DNA of 64,000 bases from JBNKZU01 sp050301795 (GCA_050301795.1 JBNKZU010000013.1:67553-131552); one strand, 5' to 3'; positions 35,244-45,425 are shown, counted from the stretch's first letter. Made by a program: numbers and translations. Notes: generated from the letters alone by a model not told the origin.

Positions 35244-37046
35244 CTATTTCTTCCCTACGTGGAGTACGGCAAAGAATGCCTCTTGCGGGATCTCAACCGA
35301 ACCGACCTGCTTCATTCGTTTTTTACCAGCTTTTTGTTTCTCAAGCAGCTTGCGCTTTCGGGAAACATCGCCACCATAACACTTTGCAGTAACATTCTTG
35401 CGTAATGCCTTAACATTGGTTCTGGCAATAATTTGCGCGCCGATCGCCGCTTGAATCGCAACATCAAACATCTGTCTTGGAATCAGCTCTTTCATCTTTT
35501 CGGTCAATTCACGTCCACGATACTGCGCCTGATCTCGATGAACAATCACCGCTAACGCATCGACAATTTCGCCATTGATCAACATATCGAGTTTAACCAG
35601 ATTAGCCGCTTCAAAACGGTTAAAGTGGTAATCAAGTGATGCAAAACCCCGGCTCACCGACTTTAGACGATCAAAGAAATCCAGAACCACCTCATTCATC
35701 GGTAGCTCATAAGCAATGGAGACCTGATTACCGACATACTGCATATTCTTCTGGACACCGCGTTTCTCAATACATAACCCAATCACGTTGCCGACATAAT
35801 CTTTTGGCACCAAGATATTGGCGGTAATGATCGGCTCATGGATCGCATCAATATAGTTAACCGGCGGAAGCTTGGCCGGGTTATCCACCATAATGGTTTC
35901 ACCCTTGGTGGTAAGAACCTCATAGACCACTGTTGGAGCAGTGGTGATGAGATCCAGATCATATTCACGCTCTAACCGCTCCTGAATGATCTCCATATGG
36001 AGCATACCCAGAAATCCGCAACGAAAACCAAAACCAAGCGCCTGGGAGGTTTCTGGCTCATAAAACAGTGAGGCATCATTCAATTTGAGTTTAGAGAGTG
36101 CCTCCCGAAGGTTTTCGTAATCATCACTACTAATCGGGAATAGACCGGCAAATACTTGCGGCTGTGCCGGTTTAAATCCGGGTAGCGCCGTTTCTGCCGG
36201 TTTATCACTGTGTGTTAAGGTATCCCCTACCGGCGCACCATCGATCTCCTTAATTCCAGCAATCACGTACCCAACTTCACCCGCCTGAAGTACGCCAAGA
36301 TCGGTCATCTTAGGTGAAAAGATACCGACACGATCAACCTGATGACTTCGCCCGGTCGACATCACTGTAATCTTCTGTTTGGCGCGCAGGGTTCCATTCA
36401 TAACACGGACTAACGAAACCACGCCAAGGTAGTTATCGAACCAGGAGTCGATAATCAGTGCTTGAAGCTTACCATCCCTATCGCCTTGTGGTGCGGGGAT
36501 ACGCAGAACCAGTTGTTCCAGAAGATCTTCAATACCAATCCCGGTCTTTGCACTGACCTTAACTGCATCTCTGGCGCCAATGCCAATAATCTCTTCGATC
36601 TCGGCAATGACCCGATCCGGATCAGCCGCGGGAAGATCAATCTTGTTCAGTACAGGAAGCACTTCAAGATCCTGATCAATCGCGGTGTAGCAATTTGCCA
36701 CCGTTTGCGCCTCAACACCTTGAGAGGCATCAACAACCAACAGAGCCCCTTCACATGCGGCAAGAGAACGTGAAACCTCATAAGAGAAATCAACATGTCC
36801 CGGTGTATCGATAAAGTTGAGCTGGTAAACCTCTCCATCCCTAGCCTTATAATCCAGTGAAACACTCTGCGCTTTGATGGTAATGCCTCGCTCACGTTCA
36901 AGATCCATTGAATCGAGCACCTGCTGTGACATCTCACGATCAGTGAGTCCACCACAATGCTGGATAAACCGATCTGAGATCGTCGATTTACCGTGATCTA
37001 TATGGGCAATAATGGAGAAATTTCGAATATTTTTAAGGTCGGCCAC
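35244..37046 (-). CDS. lepA: Elongation factor 4 (LepA)
   Basis: 600 residues, the normal LepA length. It starts NIRNFSIIAHIDHGKSTISDRFI (G1) with DTPGHVDF (G3) and NKIDLPAADP (G4). The LepA-specific C terminus includes NVTAKCYGGDVSRKRKLLEKQKAGKKRMKQ. It is a ribosome-associated GTPase. It stands at the head of the lepA-lepB-DUF4845-rnc-era-recO-pdxJ-acpS block, about 93 bp after the glutaredoxin-like gene. Confidence 0.98.
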   Translation of the reverse strand: MADLKNIRNFSIIAHIDHGKSTISDRFIQHCGGLTDREMSQQVLDSMDLERERGITIKAQSVSLDYKARDGEVYQLNFIDTPGHVDFSYEVSRSLAACEGALLVVDASQGVEAQTVANCYTAIDQDLEVLPVLNKIDLPAADPDRVIAEIEEIIGIGARDAVKVSAKTGIGIEDLLEQLVLRIPAPQGDRDGKLQALIIDSWFDNYLGVVSLVRVMNGTLRAKQKITVMSTGRSHQVDRVGIFSPKMTDLGVLQAGEVGYVIAGIKEIDGAPVGDTLTHSDKPAETALPGFKPAQPQVFAGLFPISSDDYENLREALSKLKLNDASLFYEPETSQALGFGFRCGFLGMLHMEIIQERLEREYDLDLITTAPTVVYEVLTTKGETIMVDNPAKLPPVNYIDAIHEPIITANILVPKDYVGNVIGLCIEKRGVQKNMQYVGNQVSIAYELPMNEVVLDFFDRLKSVSRGFASLDYHFNRFEAANLVKLDMLINGEIVDALAVIVHRDQAQYRGRELTEKMKELIPRQMFDVAIQAAIGAQIIARTNVKALRKNVTAKCYGGDVSRKRKLLEKQKAGKKRMKQVGSVEIPQEAFFAVLHVGKK

Positions 37047-37138
37047 AGGTCGTCAGTTTCGCTTTAAGTCAGATTACGAAAAAAGTGCAGTGTCATTATG
37101 GTTGACCCTGCGTTCAGTCGACGGATTCTACAGAAAAA

Positions 37139-37381
37139 TCAGGGTGAGGAGAAATATTCTGCCACGACTTCTGAATCCAAAAAGTAGTGGCAGAGTTCAT
37201 TCTCATCAGCATCGGTGATCACGGGTACCAGAAGGTTGTATTTTTGGTACCACTCCTCGTCACTATCAACATCCCGGGTAATTACCTCAAATTGATGTTG
37301 AGAGTGCATAGCATCAAGTTCACTCGCAACGGCTTCACATAAGGAGCAGCCACTGCGTTGATACAGATGCACCCGTTTCAT
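37139..37381 (-). CDS. Glutaredoxin-like (DUF836) protein
   Basis: 80 residues from the ATG at 37381, four bases after the mucD stop. A longer in-frame start would run into mucD and is unlikely. The N terminus KRVHLYQRSGCSLCEAVASELDAM has the glutaredoxin-family CxxC (Cys-Ser-Leu-Cys), and VPVITDADENELC contains the cis-proline. This small protein commonly follows mucD/degP in gammaproteobacteria. Confidence 0.85.
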   Translation of the reverse strand: MKRVHLYQRSGCSLCEAVASELDAMHSQHQFEVITRDVDSDEEWYQKYNLLVPVITDADENELCHYFLDSEVVAEYFSSP

Positions 37382-37385
37382 CAAC

Positions 37386-38828
37386 TCATTCAGCAATTCG
37401 TAATGCCAGAAAACGAGGACTACCGTTGCGTGTAACCAGAAGCGGTACTGAGCGTCCCTTGGGCAGCCCATCAACAATAGTGTAAAAATCGTTTACATTT
37501 CCAACCTTATTGTTGTTAAGGCGCGATATCACATCACCTCGCTGAACACCTGCGGCGCGTGCCGGATTACCGGTCACTTCTTTAACAAGAACACCGCCAT
37601 CGTCAAGACTTAGTTGTTTACGCTGCTCCTTGCTGATCTCACCGATCACCATGCCCAGCTTTTCGGTCTCACTCTGTTGTGGTGTCGATTTTGGTGACGC
37701 CTTATCCAACTCACTATCCGAGGGTAATTCGCCAATCGTAATGCTGATGTTCTTAACCTTTCCATCACGAACAATCTTAAGCTTGGCCTTATTGCCGATA
37801 GAGGTACGACCTACAAGTGGCGGCAACTCAGATGAGCTGTAGATCTCATGCCCCTCATACTCGGTAATGATATCGCCGACCTCAATACCGGCTTTTCCAG
37901 CGGGTGAATCCTCAAGAACCTGTGCCACTAAAGCACCTTTTGGCGTTTTCATACCAAAGGATTCTGCCAATTCACGGGTAACATCCTGAATCATCACACC
38001 AAGCCATCCACGCGATACAAAGCCGTGATCCTTAAGTTGCTTCACCACATCAAGAGCGACATCTACAGGGATCGCAAAGGAGAGCCCCATAAAGCCACCT
38101 GTGCGGCTATAGATTTGGGAGTTAATTCCAACAACCTCGCCATCAAGGTTAAATAGTGGACCACCGGAGTTACCAGGATTGATTGCCACATCAGTCTGAA
38201 TGAATGGAACATAGTTTTCTGATGGCAGACTTCGACCAACTGCACTGACGATACCGGCCGAAACAGAATGGTCAAAACCAAAAGGTGAACCGATCGCCAT
38301 CACCCATTCACCTACTTTGAGCTGTTTGCTACTACCGAGCTTCACAACCGGCAGATTGGTCGCCTCCACCTTCAACAGTGCGATATCACTCTTTTTATCC
38401 TGTCCAACCACCTCGGCCATTAACTCACGGCGGTCACTTAGGCGCACGATGATCTCATCAGCACCCTCAACCACATGATTATTGGTCAGAATATGGCCGT
38501 CAGAGTCGATGATGAATCCTGATCCGAGCGATTGCGCCTTCTCTTCAGGGGCATCGCTGCCACCGTTTTGATCCGGGTTTTGCTCAAAAAAGCGTTTAAA
38601 CAGATCATTCCACGGGGTGTTCTCCAGCTCTTCCGGAACCTGGAAACGGAACGGAAGCCGGTGTTGGCCTTGAACACTCTGTCTGGTACTGATATTGACC
38701 ACTGCGGGGCTGGTCTTTTCGACAAGATCAGTAAAATCGGGCAGGCCTGAGCGAGCAGATACCTGGCTCGAAAAGAAAAATAACAGGAGCAGAGACCCGG
38801 CTGTCATTACTCTTTGATTCAATCTCAT
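37386..38828 (-). CDS. mucD: Periplasmic serine protease DegP/MucD (HtrA family)
   Basis: 480 residues from the ATG at 38828, which has an AGAGAG ribosome-binding site and gives a signal peptide ending at VSA. The catalytic triad is His118 (LTNNHVVEG), Asp148 (KKSDIALLKV) and Ser221 (INPGNSGGPLF), followed by two PDZ domains. It degrades misfolded envelope proteins and belongs to the sigma-E regulon. Location behind rseC matches the mucD position of the algU/rpoE operon. Confidence 0.95.
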   Translation of the reverse strand: MRLNQRVMTAGSLLLLFFFSSQVSARSGLPDFTDLVEKTSPAVVNISTRQSVQGQHRLPFRFQVPEELENTPWNDLFKRFFEQNPDQNGGSDAPEEKAQSLGSGFIIDSDGHILTNNHVVEGADEIIVRLSDRRELMAEVVGQDKKSDIALLKVEATNLPVVKLGSSKQLKVGEWVMAIGSPFGFDHSVSAGIVSAVGRSLPSENYVPFIQTDVAINPGNSGGPLFNLDGEVVGINSQIYSRTGGFMGLSFAIPVDVALDVVKQLKDHGFVSRGWLGVMIQDVTRELAESFGMKTPKGALVAQVLEDSPAGKAGIEVGDIITEYEGHEIYSSSELPPLVGRTSIGNKAKLKIVRDGKVKNISITIGELPSDSELDKASPKSTPQQSETEKLGMVIGEISKEQRKQLSLDDGGVLVKEVTGNPARAAGVQRGDVISRLNNNKVGNVNDFYTIVDGLPKGRSVPLLVTRNGSPRFLALRIAE

Positions 38829-38850
38829 ATTCTTATCTCTCTTTTTGAAA

Positions 38851-39339
38851 TTACTGCTGAGTTGGCGTTGTACGGTTAAACGAAATGGTCTGAATCGGTG
38901 CATGGTCACAACGAATCATCACCGCTTGTAGCTTGCTATCATGCATGGAGGATTGGCCGATCCTTCTTGCCCAAAACAGCCCAATGACCAGTCCGAAGAC
39001 GCCACCGATTATTGAGGACCACTCACCAATGGTTGAATGATTTGTGCCTAACTCACCAAGATAACCACCGACAAATAACAGAAGTAATGGCAGCATATAG
39101 ACCAGTAGTGACGCATTCATCATACTGCTCTCATCAATGCCGATCACGACACTATCGCCCTTTTGTGCATTATGGCTGTTTTCAACTTTAATCCGGGTAG
39201 AGCGTTTGGAGAAATGGCTGGCAAGCGCCCCGGTACCACACGAAGAGGCTGAGCAGTGGGAACAACTGCTCTTTAAAGCGGTCTCGACATAAGCGAATTT
39301 TCCTGTCACCTCGGTGACGATTCCCCGCTCTTCCAACAT
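38851..39339 (-). CDS. rseC: SoxR-reducing/sigma-E regulatory protein RseC
   Basis: 162 residues from the ATG at 39339, one base after the rseB stop. The family N terminus MLEERGIVTEV and cysteines Cys26, Cys29 and Cys34 (SSCSHCSASSCGTG) are present, followed by two transmembrane helices (YMLPLLLLFVGGYLG and IIGGVFGLVIGLFWA). RseC-type proteins modulate sigma-E and reduce SoxR. It lies between rseB and mucD. Confidence 0.92.
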   Translation of the reverse strand: MLEERGIVTEVTGKFAYVETALKSSCSHCSASSCGTGALASHFSKRSTRIKVENSHNAQKGDSVVIGIDESSMMNASLLVYMLPLLLLFVGGYLGELGTNHSTIGEWSSIIGGVFGLVIGLFWARRIGQSSMHDSKLQAVMIRCDHAPIQTISFNRTTPTQQ

Positions 39340-39340
39340 C

Positions 39341-40333
39341 TTATTGATCTCCAACAAACGAAACGGAATCTGCAATCAGATTGGCGGTCATACGCGGAAC
39401 CTCTCCAACGACAGTGACATGAAAACCATCATAGTTTTTGGAGACGAAAGTCACCGGACCGATACGTTTGATCTCATCCTGGGTTATGCGGCTTTGTTGA
39501 TCGCTCGGCTCAAAAAAGACTGAAACCGATGAAAAACCATCGCTATAGAGTTGGTGTTCGATCATCTTCTGTTTCTCAGGCATCATGACTCCACGTGCCA
39601 GTTCACGCTGATAACCGGGCGGGATCTCATTGATCACCCAGCGTGTCTGATAATTGCTATCCAGCGACGTTTTCCGGCTCTTCTTATTAATATAGGCAAC
39701 ATTGTCACCAATATCGGCAACCGCAAGCAGCGACTCAGGAGGTTGATCGAGAAACTTGAGCGAAGTAAACATTACCTGCTCTAACGGTTTACCTTGTTCG
39801 TCCACCATTTCTGAGCGTAGTAGCATGTGGTTATTTTCATCGGCAATCCATAGACGATATCCAAAGCGATAGCGATCCTTGGGGATCACATTAATCCGTT
39901 GCACATTCAGGCCAGCAACCCGATCTCGACCACCAAGATCGAGTTCATAGAGCTTTTCAAGCAACGCTATCTTTTCAGGGCTATCGAGTTTAAATGGTGT
40001 GGCATATTCAGCCTGCTGCACCATAAATGCGGTGTCCTCTTTAAGTTGGCACTTAACTACACCATTATCACGAATAATCTCCCGATGAGGGCCGTTAAGG
40101 GTCATCATCCGTTCTATGACCCCGTTTTTAGTAAAGCCGTGAACTACTCTAACACCTTGAAGCTGCTCACCGACGCGATAAACGAAATTACCTTCAAAAT
40201 TGAGATTAGGAACCGGCGTCGACATCTGTTCCAGATAGTGGTGGATCTGTTTTATGGTCTTCTCGTCCTGTGCCATTAACGGGGCATGACACAACAAAAA
40301 AACGAGGAACAGGGAGAATTTGTTACGCCTCAT
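39341..40333 (-). CDS. rseB: Sigma-E factor regulatory protein RseB/MucB
   Basis: 330 residues from the ATG at 40333, which gives a signal peptide (MRRNKFSLFLVFLLCHAPLMAQ). The MucB/RseB N-terminal lipid-binding-like domain is followed by the C-terminal domain ending VGEVPRMTANLIADSV. It binds periplasmic RseA and protects it from proteolysis. It lies 19 bp after rseA. Confidence 0.93.
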   Translation of the reverse strand: MRRNKFSLFLVFLLCHAPLMAQDEKTIKQIHHYLEQMSTPVPNLNFEGNFVYRVGEQLQGVRVVHGFTKNGVIERMMTLNGPHREIIRDNGVVKCQLKEDTAFMVQQAEYATPFKLDSPEKIALLEKLYELDLGGRDRVAGLNVQRINVIPKDRYRFGYRLWIADENNHMLLRSEMVDEQGKPLEQVMFTSLKFLDQPPESLLAVADIGDNVAYINKKSRKTSLDSNYQTRWVINEIPPGYQRELARGVMMPEKQKMIEHQLYSDGFSSVSVFFEPSDQQSRITQDEIKRIGPVTFVSKNYDGFHVTVVGEVPRMTANLIADSVSFVGDQ

Positions 40334-40352
40334 GTTTGGATTATCGAATCGG

Positions 40353-40910
40353 TTACTTGTTCTGCTCATACCCAACAACACGCGCATAAGGCATAAAGCT
40401 CTGCATACGATTTCCGGTCGAGAACTCTGCATGATTTGCAAGATAGGTATCGTACTCTTCAGGTTTTGACTGCTGCTGTGCAACATTCATCTGTTTTTGC
40501 GTCATTATCTGTTTTTGTGCCAAAACAGGTGTCGCACCCTGTTCTGCCTGATTTGTATAGAGACCTAGAAGCGCGATTGACGCGACCGATGCGGCAACGG
40601 CAATCCCGATCACTGGCTGCATCCAGCGGTGTCTAATATTTGCGGGTGCAAGAATAGTGGGTTCTTTGTCGATCTCAGCGGCAACACGTGTCGATAACGG
40701 ATACTCAAATTGTTCTGGAAGATGGTTCTGCATCGCATCTCGAATGAGGTGGTTTAACTGCCATGAGGATTGTAGTTCATCGTTGCTGATGGTTTGCGTT
40801 AGAAGCTCATCATGCTCATGCCTGGAAAGCTCGCCATCCATAAAGGCTGAGATTCGCTCTTTGTCACTCATTGTGTTGTGTCCACTGAATGTAACAACCT
40901 TATTGCTCAT
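40353..40910 (-). CDS. rseA: Anti-sigma-E factor RseA/MucA
   Basis: 185 residues. The ATG at 40910 follows AAGGAG and overlaps the rpoE stop (ATGA). The anti-sigma domain has the typical ISAFMDGELSRHEHDELL, then one transmembrane helix (~99-117, IGIAVAASVASIALLGLY) and a periplasmic tail. It sequesters sigma-E at the membrane until cleaved. Confidence 0.94.
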   Translation of the reverse strand: MSNKVVTFSGHNTMSDKERISAFMDGELSRHEHDELLTQTISNDELQSSWQLNHLIRDAMQNHLPEQFEYPLSTRVAAEIDKEPTILAPANIRHRWMQPVIGIAVAASVASIALLGLYTNQAEQGATPVLAQKQIMTQKQMNVAQQQSKPEEYDTYLANHAEFSTGNRMQSFMPYARVVGYEQNK

Positions 40911-41494
40911 ATCGACTCTCCTTCTAAAAGCGGCCGAATAGTATTCTCGATAATCTCTCTGGCACGAAAGATACGGGATCGAACAGTACCGATTGGTATT
41001 TCAACAGTGGTAGCGATCTCTTCGTAACTCATGCCCTCTATCTCCCGTAATGTAATTGCGGTGCGTAAATCATCTTGCATCTGTTCAATCGTTTTAAATA
41101 TCAACGCCTTTAACTGATCCCTATGAATGAGCTCTTCAGGGGTATCGGTATTTTTAAGTCGTGGATCCATACCGATCGCTGAGGCCTCATCTGCATCAAT
41201 ATCACTTCGAGGTGGCCGTGCGTTTTTAGCTGTGATGTGATTCTTGGCCGTATTGATCGCAATACGATAGAGCCACGTATAAAAGGCGCTGTCGCCACGG
41301 AAGTTAGGGAGTGCTCGATAGGCCTTAATAAATGCCTCCTGAGCCACATCCATTGCATCAGCACGATCACGCAGATACTGCATAACAACTTGAATGATTC
41401 GTTGTTGATACTTTTTAACCAACAGGTCAAAAGCTGCTTTATCCCCACGCTGAACCTTTTGCACCAGTACAAGGTCAATCTCTGCCTCGCCCAT
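40907..41494 (-). CDS. rpoE: RNA polymerase sigma-E factor (RpoE/AlgU)
   Basis: 195 residues from the ATG at 41494, chosen because GGGGGAG precedes it, it matches the family start (EIDLVLVQKVQRGDKAAFDLL), and the upstream ATG at 41530 would sit almost on the predicted transcription start. Region 2 (YLRDRADAMDVAQEAFIKAYRALPNFRGDSAFYTWLYRIA) and region 4 (ITLREIEGMSYEEIATTVEIPIGTVRSRIFRAR) are intact. It directs the envelope-stress response and heads rpoE-rseA-rseB-rseC-mucD. Confidence 0.96.
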   Translation of the reverse strand: MGEAEIDLVLVQKVQRGDKAAFDLLVKKYQQRIIQVVMQYLRDRADAMDVAQEAFIKAYRALPNFRGDSAFYTWLYRIAINTAKNHITAKNARPPRSDIDADEASAIGMDPRLKNTDTPEELIHRDQLKALIFKTIEQMQDDLRTAITLREIEGMSYEEIATTVEIPIGTVRSRIFRAREIIENTIRPLLEGESI

Positions 41495-41545
41495 TCGGGC
41501 GTCTCCCCCACTATTTTTATTCATATTCAATTGATTAAACTACAG

Positions 41546-41573
41546 TTATGACCCGTTATGCCTGAAAGAGTTC
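41546..41573 (-). promoter_or_regulatory. Sigma-E-type autoregulatory promoter of rpoE
   Basis: On the minus strand GAACTC (41573-41568), 16 bp, TCATAA (41551-41546) closely follows the sigma-E consensus GAACTT-N16-TCTGA. It predicts transcription starting about 45 nt before the rpoE ATG. Confidence 0.7.
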
Positions 41574-41698
41574 ACGCTAGTTGTAAAATATCGCGCACGG
41601 CGCTGTTTTATGACAGAATCCGGCACAAGAGCAGTGTTTATATCGGCCTGCATTTTCTCACAAAAGAGCACTACCCTACCATTGAAATGAGACCCTGA

Positions 41699-43300
41699 AT
41701 GAGTAAACAGCATAATACAGACATTCTGATTATCGGCAGTGGTGCCGCAGGTTTGTCACTGGCACTTGATCTCGCACAAACCGCCAAGGTCACTGTATTG
41801 TCTAAGGGTAAACTCCACGAAGGCAGCACATTCTACGCACAAGGAGGAATTGCAGCGGTAACAAGCCAGTCTGACTCTATCTCCTCTCATAATGAAGACA
41901 CCATCAATGCTGGGGCTGGCTTATGTAATAGCAAGGTTGTCAATTTCACAACCTCTATGGGACCAGACGCAATCAATACCTTGATTGAACAAGGTGTCCC
42001 CTTCTCAAAAGAGGGCGATGAATACCACCTAACCCGAGAGGGAGGACACAGCCACCGTCGTATTCTGCACGCAACAGATGCGACGGGAAAAGCGATAGAG
42101 GATACGCTTCTGAATCATGCGATAAAGCATGAAAACATTACACTGTTTGAAAATGCGATTGCAGTCGATCTCATTACCTCAGACCGCCTAAAGCTTGACG
42201 GTGAACGAAGGATTCATGGTTGTTATTATCTTGATCGAAACAGCAATCAGGTTAAAGCGATCTCAGCACGTTTTGTCATCCTCGCTACAGGTGGTGCAAG
42301 CAAGGTCTACCTATACACCAGCAACCCTGATATCTCTACCGGAGATGGTATCGCAATGGCGTGGCGTGCCGGTTGTCGTGTTGCCAATATGGAGTTCAAT
42401 CAGTTTCATCCCACCTGCCTGTACCACCCGGAGGCCAGAACATTTTTAATCACCGAAGCGATACGCGGTGAAGGTGGGCTCCTAAAGCTCCGTAATGGTA
42501 AGCGCTTTATGGATCAATTCGATCCACGCGGAGAGTTAGCACCACGAGACATCGTTGCTCGTGCGATTGACCATGAGATGAAGCGTCTTGGTGCAGACTG
42601 TGTCTATCTCGACATTAGCCACAAACCAGCGGAGTTTATCAAATCACATTTTCCGACGGTTTATCAAAACTGTTTGAAGTACGGTATTGATATCACCAAA
42701 GACCCTATCCCGGTGGTGCCCGCTGCCCACTACACCTGCGGTGGCGTGATGACCAATACCAAAGGTGAAACCGATATTCAGAATCTCTATGCCATTGGTG
42801 AAGTCGCATTCACAGGACTTCATGGGGCAAATCGTATGGCGAGCAACTCATTGCTTGAGTGTGTCGTTTTCGCCCTTTCGGCATCACGTGCTATCCGCGC
42901 TAAACTGGAACAGAGTCCTCCTCCCCTCAATCTTCCACCATGGGATGAGAGTCGTGTTACCAACTCGGATGAAGAGGTCGTGGTGTCTCACAATTGGGAG
43001 GAGCTACGCCGCTTTATGTGGGACTATGTTGGTATCGTTCGTACGAACAAACGTCTTCAGCGCGCCAAGCGTCGTGTCGATCTGCTCAAGGCTGAGATTG
43101 AAGAGTATTACGGCAATTTCCGAGTGAGTAATGACCTGATTGAACTGCGAAATTTAGTCGAGGTTGCGGATCTGATTATCCGCTCAGCAATGGCACGAAA
43201 AGAGAGTCGCGGACTGCACTATACCCTGGATTACCCGGAAGTTGACGAGCTTAAGCCTCCACAAGACACCATCCTGACCCCTGAAAACTTTATCTACTGA
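41699..43300 (+). CDS. nadB: L-aspartate oxidase
   Basis: 533 residues. An N-terminal FAD fold (DILIIGSGAAGLSLALDL) is followed by SKGKLHEGSTFYAQGGIAAV, EGGHSHRRILHATDATG, FNQFHPTCLYHP and HYTCGGVMTNTKGETDIQNLYAIGEVAFTGLHGANRMASNSLLECVV, all NadB signatures. It oxidises aspartate to iminoaspartate, the first step of NAD synthesis, with O2 or fumarate as acceptor. Divergent from rpoE, as in many gammaproteobacteria. Confidence 0.97.
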   Translation: MSKQHNTDILIIGSGAAGLSLALDLAQTAKVTVLSKGKLHEGSTFYAQGGIAAVTSQSDSISSHNEDTINAGAGLCNSKVVNFTTSMGPDAINTLIEQGVPFSKEGDEYHLTREGGHSHRRILHATDATGKAIEDTLLNHAIKHENITLFENAIAVDLITSDRLKLDGERRIHGCYYLDRNSNQVKAISARFVILATGGASKVYLYTSNPDISTGDGIAMAWRAGCRVANMEFNQFHPTCLYHPEARTFLITEAIRGEGGLLKLRNGKRFMDQFDPRGELAPRDIVARAIDHEMKRLGADCVYLDISHKPAEFIKSHFPTVYQNCLKYGIDITKDPIPVVPAAHYTCGGVMTNTKGETDIQNLYAIGEVAFTGLHGANRMASNSLLECVVFALSASRAIRAKLEQSPPPLNLPPWDESRVTNSDEEVVVSHNWEELRRFMWDYVGIVRTNKRLQRAKRRVDLLKAEIEEYYGNFRVSNDLIELRNLVEVADLIIRSAMARKESRGLHYTLDYPEVDELKPPQDTILTPENFIY

Positions 43301-43351
43301 TCATCTTCAACCATACTTGGACGAAGTCCATTAAAGCACGTGAGGTGAACC

Positions 43352-43711
43352 ATGGCTAAATCATATACCGGCAGTTGTCATTGCGGTGCAATCAAGTTTT
43401 CGTTTGACAGCGACGAGATCACCAGAGGGGTTCGTTGTAACTGCTCAATCTGTTCTCGCAAAGGGGCAATGATGTCTCCGATGGCGATGCCTCCTGAGCA
43501 GATTAAGATCGAAGCAAAAGAGGGATCGTTAGCTCTTTATCAGTTTGGACTAAAAACCGCTAAACACTACTTCTGTAAAGAGTGCGGTATCTATACCTTT
43601 CATGAAACAGCAAGACAACCCGGACACTTCAGAGTCAACCTTGGGTGTGTTGAGGATGTTGACACCTTTTCACTTGAGGCAGATCTCTTTGATGGTAAAC
43701 ACCTGCTCTAA
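43352..43711 (+). CDS. GFA/Mss4-like zinc-binding protein
   Basis: 119 residues. Zinc-coordinating cysteines occur in the family pattern: CHCG (Cys9, Cys11), RCNCSIC (Cys29, Cys31, Cys34) and a later CKECG. The family is named after glutathione-dependent formaldehyde-activating enzyme, though most members lack a proven function. It is convergent with batD with a 1-bp gap. Confidence 0.88.
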   Translation: MAKSYTGSCHCGAIKFSFDSDEITRGVRCNCSICSRKGAMMSPMAMPPEQIKIEAKEGSLALYQFGLKTAKHYFCKECGIYTFHETARQPGHFRVNLGCVEDVDTFSLEADLFDGKHLL

Positions 43712-43712
43712 A

Positions 43713-45425
43713 CTATTGGTATAGCGAAGGAAGCTCACTCTCCAAGGATGAACCTGACGCTTTAACCCGATAGCCTTTAACCATGCGCCAAAGGCTATCG
43801 CCAACCCAACGGTGAGATCCGGCGCTGTAGAGCGAACGATTCAGAAGATTAAGCTCATCAGCAAAGCTTTGAGGTACACGCTCAATAATCTCTTGTAGTG
43901 TCATCGGCGGATGATGACTCCAGACGACACCGCCCCATTCAATGATCGCCTCTCGTGCTTTTACCGCATCGCTCTGTTCACATGCTTCTTTTACCGCTTT
44001 CTCGGCATCACTTCGATTGAGCTGAACCTCACTTGTTACCTCTTGGGAGGTGTGATGATCTGATCTCTGGCGCAATAGCTTCACGCTGGTGATCAACCAC
44101 ATCAAGGCAAAGAGTACCGTTGTCCAGATCCAGTAGTTATCGATATCCAGCCAACCCTGTGGCCGTGTTGCATTCGATGTTTGTGATTGTTGCTGAGCCG
44201 GTAGTGCTGCATCTGCAGGAAGCGTCGGCGGCGTTACCGTGCTGTTTTTATTGCTGCCCAATGCAGGTAATACATTAATCACACTGGCGGGGATGATTGC
44301 TGTGCGTTCTTGTTTTTGTGTTATATCCCACCACTTCATCTCCACTTGTGGCAGTGTGATCTTTCCTGGTGTTGTCGGGATGATTGCTATCTTCTCAATC
44401 CGCTCACCAAGAATTCCGATTTCACCCTGATTATCATTCAACTGCGGCTGATCCGGATACTGTTTAAGCGTTGGGGGAAGGTTCATTTTAATTTCCGGGA
44501 TCTGAGCTGCTGTCAACCGTTCAGCCTGTACGATAATGGTTCGTGTAACTGGCTCCCCGACACGAAAATCTGGTGAGGCATCTGGCCATTTTGCCTCGAT
44601 ATTTAACTGAGTAGTTGGAAGCCATTCGCCGGAATGGTTCGGAGGGATCGGTAAGACATTCACGGTAATCGAATCTGAACGAACACGCTTGCGATTCATT
44701 CCGGGATTGAATAATTGAAGCCCATAGCGACCACCAGTCTGGATATCTGCCTCAAACAGCAACGGATCGATGGTCATCTCACCACTTTGCTGAGGAAAGA
44801 TGGCATAACGTCTCTCAACCACCTGATAATTACGACCACTATGGTATTTGTTATATTGAACGTCTTCACCAAGTCGGGTCACAATCGCCTTATTTGAAGA
44901 GACTGTTGGCTCTGTTAAGGAGGCATTGCTTGTATTGATCGCTCGATAGAGCTTCACACGATAGAGAATCTGCGCTTGAACGTAAGGCGACTCGTTATCG
45001 ACCGAAACCTCAAGAAACATATCCTCACTGCTACTTCCATTCGGAGCCGACGATTGCTCATTGACCACAATCTTGATCAGTTGGCTGTTATCGTCTCCGA
45101 ACGAGACCGGAGGGACGATAAGCTTTCCAGCCCGCTTTGGCATTAGAGTGACGATCCAGCTCTTCTTCTTATCCATACGCCCATTAACAATCTGAACACT
45201 CGATTGCTGCGACTGCGACAAGATCTGAAAATCACGCTCAAGCACTGAAAAGTCGGGATCATCATCAACATCCTCCTTGCTCTCAAAGGTTAATGTGAAC
45301 GACTCATCCATAGAGACCTCGGTACGATCTGCGGTGACATCAACCAATGCGGCATACGATGTCGTCGATAACAGCCCCATCGATAAAAAAACCGAAATGA
45401 CGATTGTGCGTAAGATGGTTACCAC
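43713..45425 (-). CDS. batD: BatD-family protein (oxygen tolerance)
   Basis: 570 residues. A signal peptide (MVTILRTIVISVFLSMGLLSTTSYA) is followed by repeated beta-sandwich regions starting DVTADRTEVSMDESFTLTF, a transmembrane helix near residue 440 (WIWTTVLFALMWLITSV) and a cytoplasmic helical tail. This is the BatD layout. It overlaps the batB/C gene by 7 bp and closes the moxR-bat operon. Confidence 0.9.
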   Translation of the reverse strand: MVTILRTIVISVFLSMGLLSTTSYAALVDVTADRTEVSMDESFTLTFESKEDVDDDPDFSVLERDFQILSQSQQSSVQIVNGRMDKKKSWIVTLMPKRAGKLIVPPVSFGDDNSQLIKIVVNEQSSAPNGSSSEDMFLEVSVDNESPYVQAQILYRVKLYRAINTSNASLTEPTVSSNKAIVTRLGEDVQYNKYHSGRNYQVVERRYAIFPQQSGEMTIDPLLFEADIQTGGRYGLQLFNPGMNRKRVRSDSITVNVLPIPPNHSGEWLPTTQLNIEAKWPDASPDFRVGEPVTRTIIVQAERLTAAQIPEIKMNLPPTLKQYPDQPQLNDNQGEIGILGERIEKIAIIPTTPGKITLPQVEMKWWDITQKQERTAIIPASVINVLPALGSNKNSTVTPPTLPADAALPAQQQSQTSNATRPQGWLDIDNYWIWTTVLFALMWLITSVKLLRQRSDHHTSQEVTSEVQLNRSDAEKAVKEACEQSDAVKAREAIIEWGGVVWSHHPPMTLQEIIERVPQSFADELNLLNRSLYSAGSHRWVGDSLWRMVKGYRVKASGSSLESELPSLYQ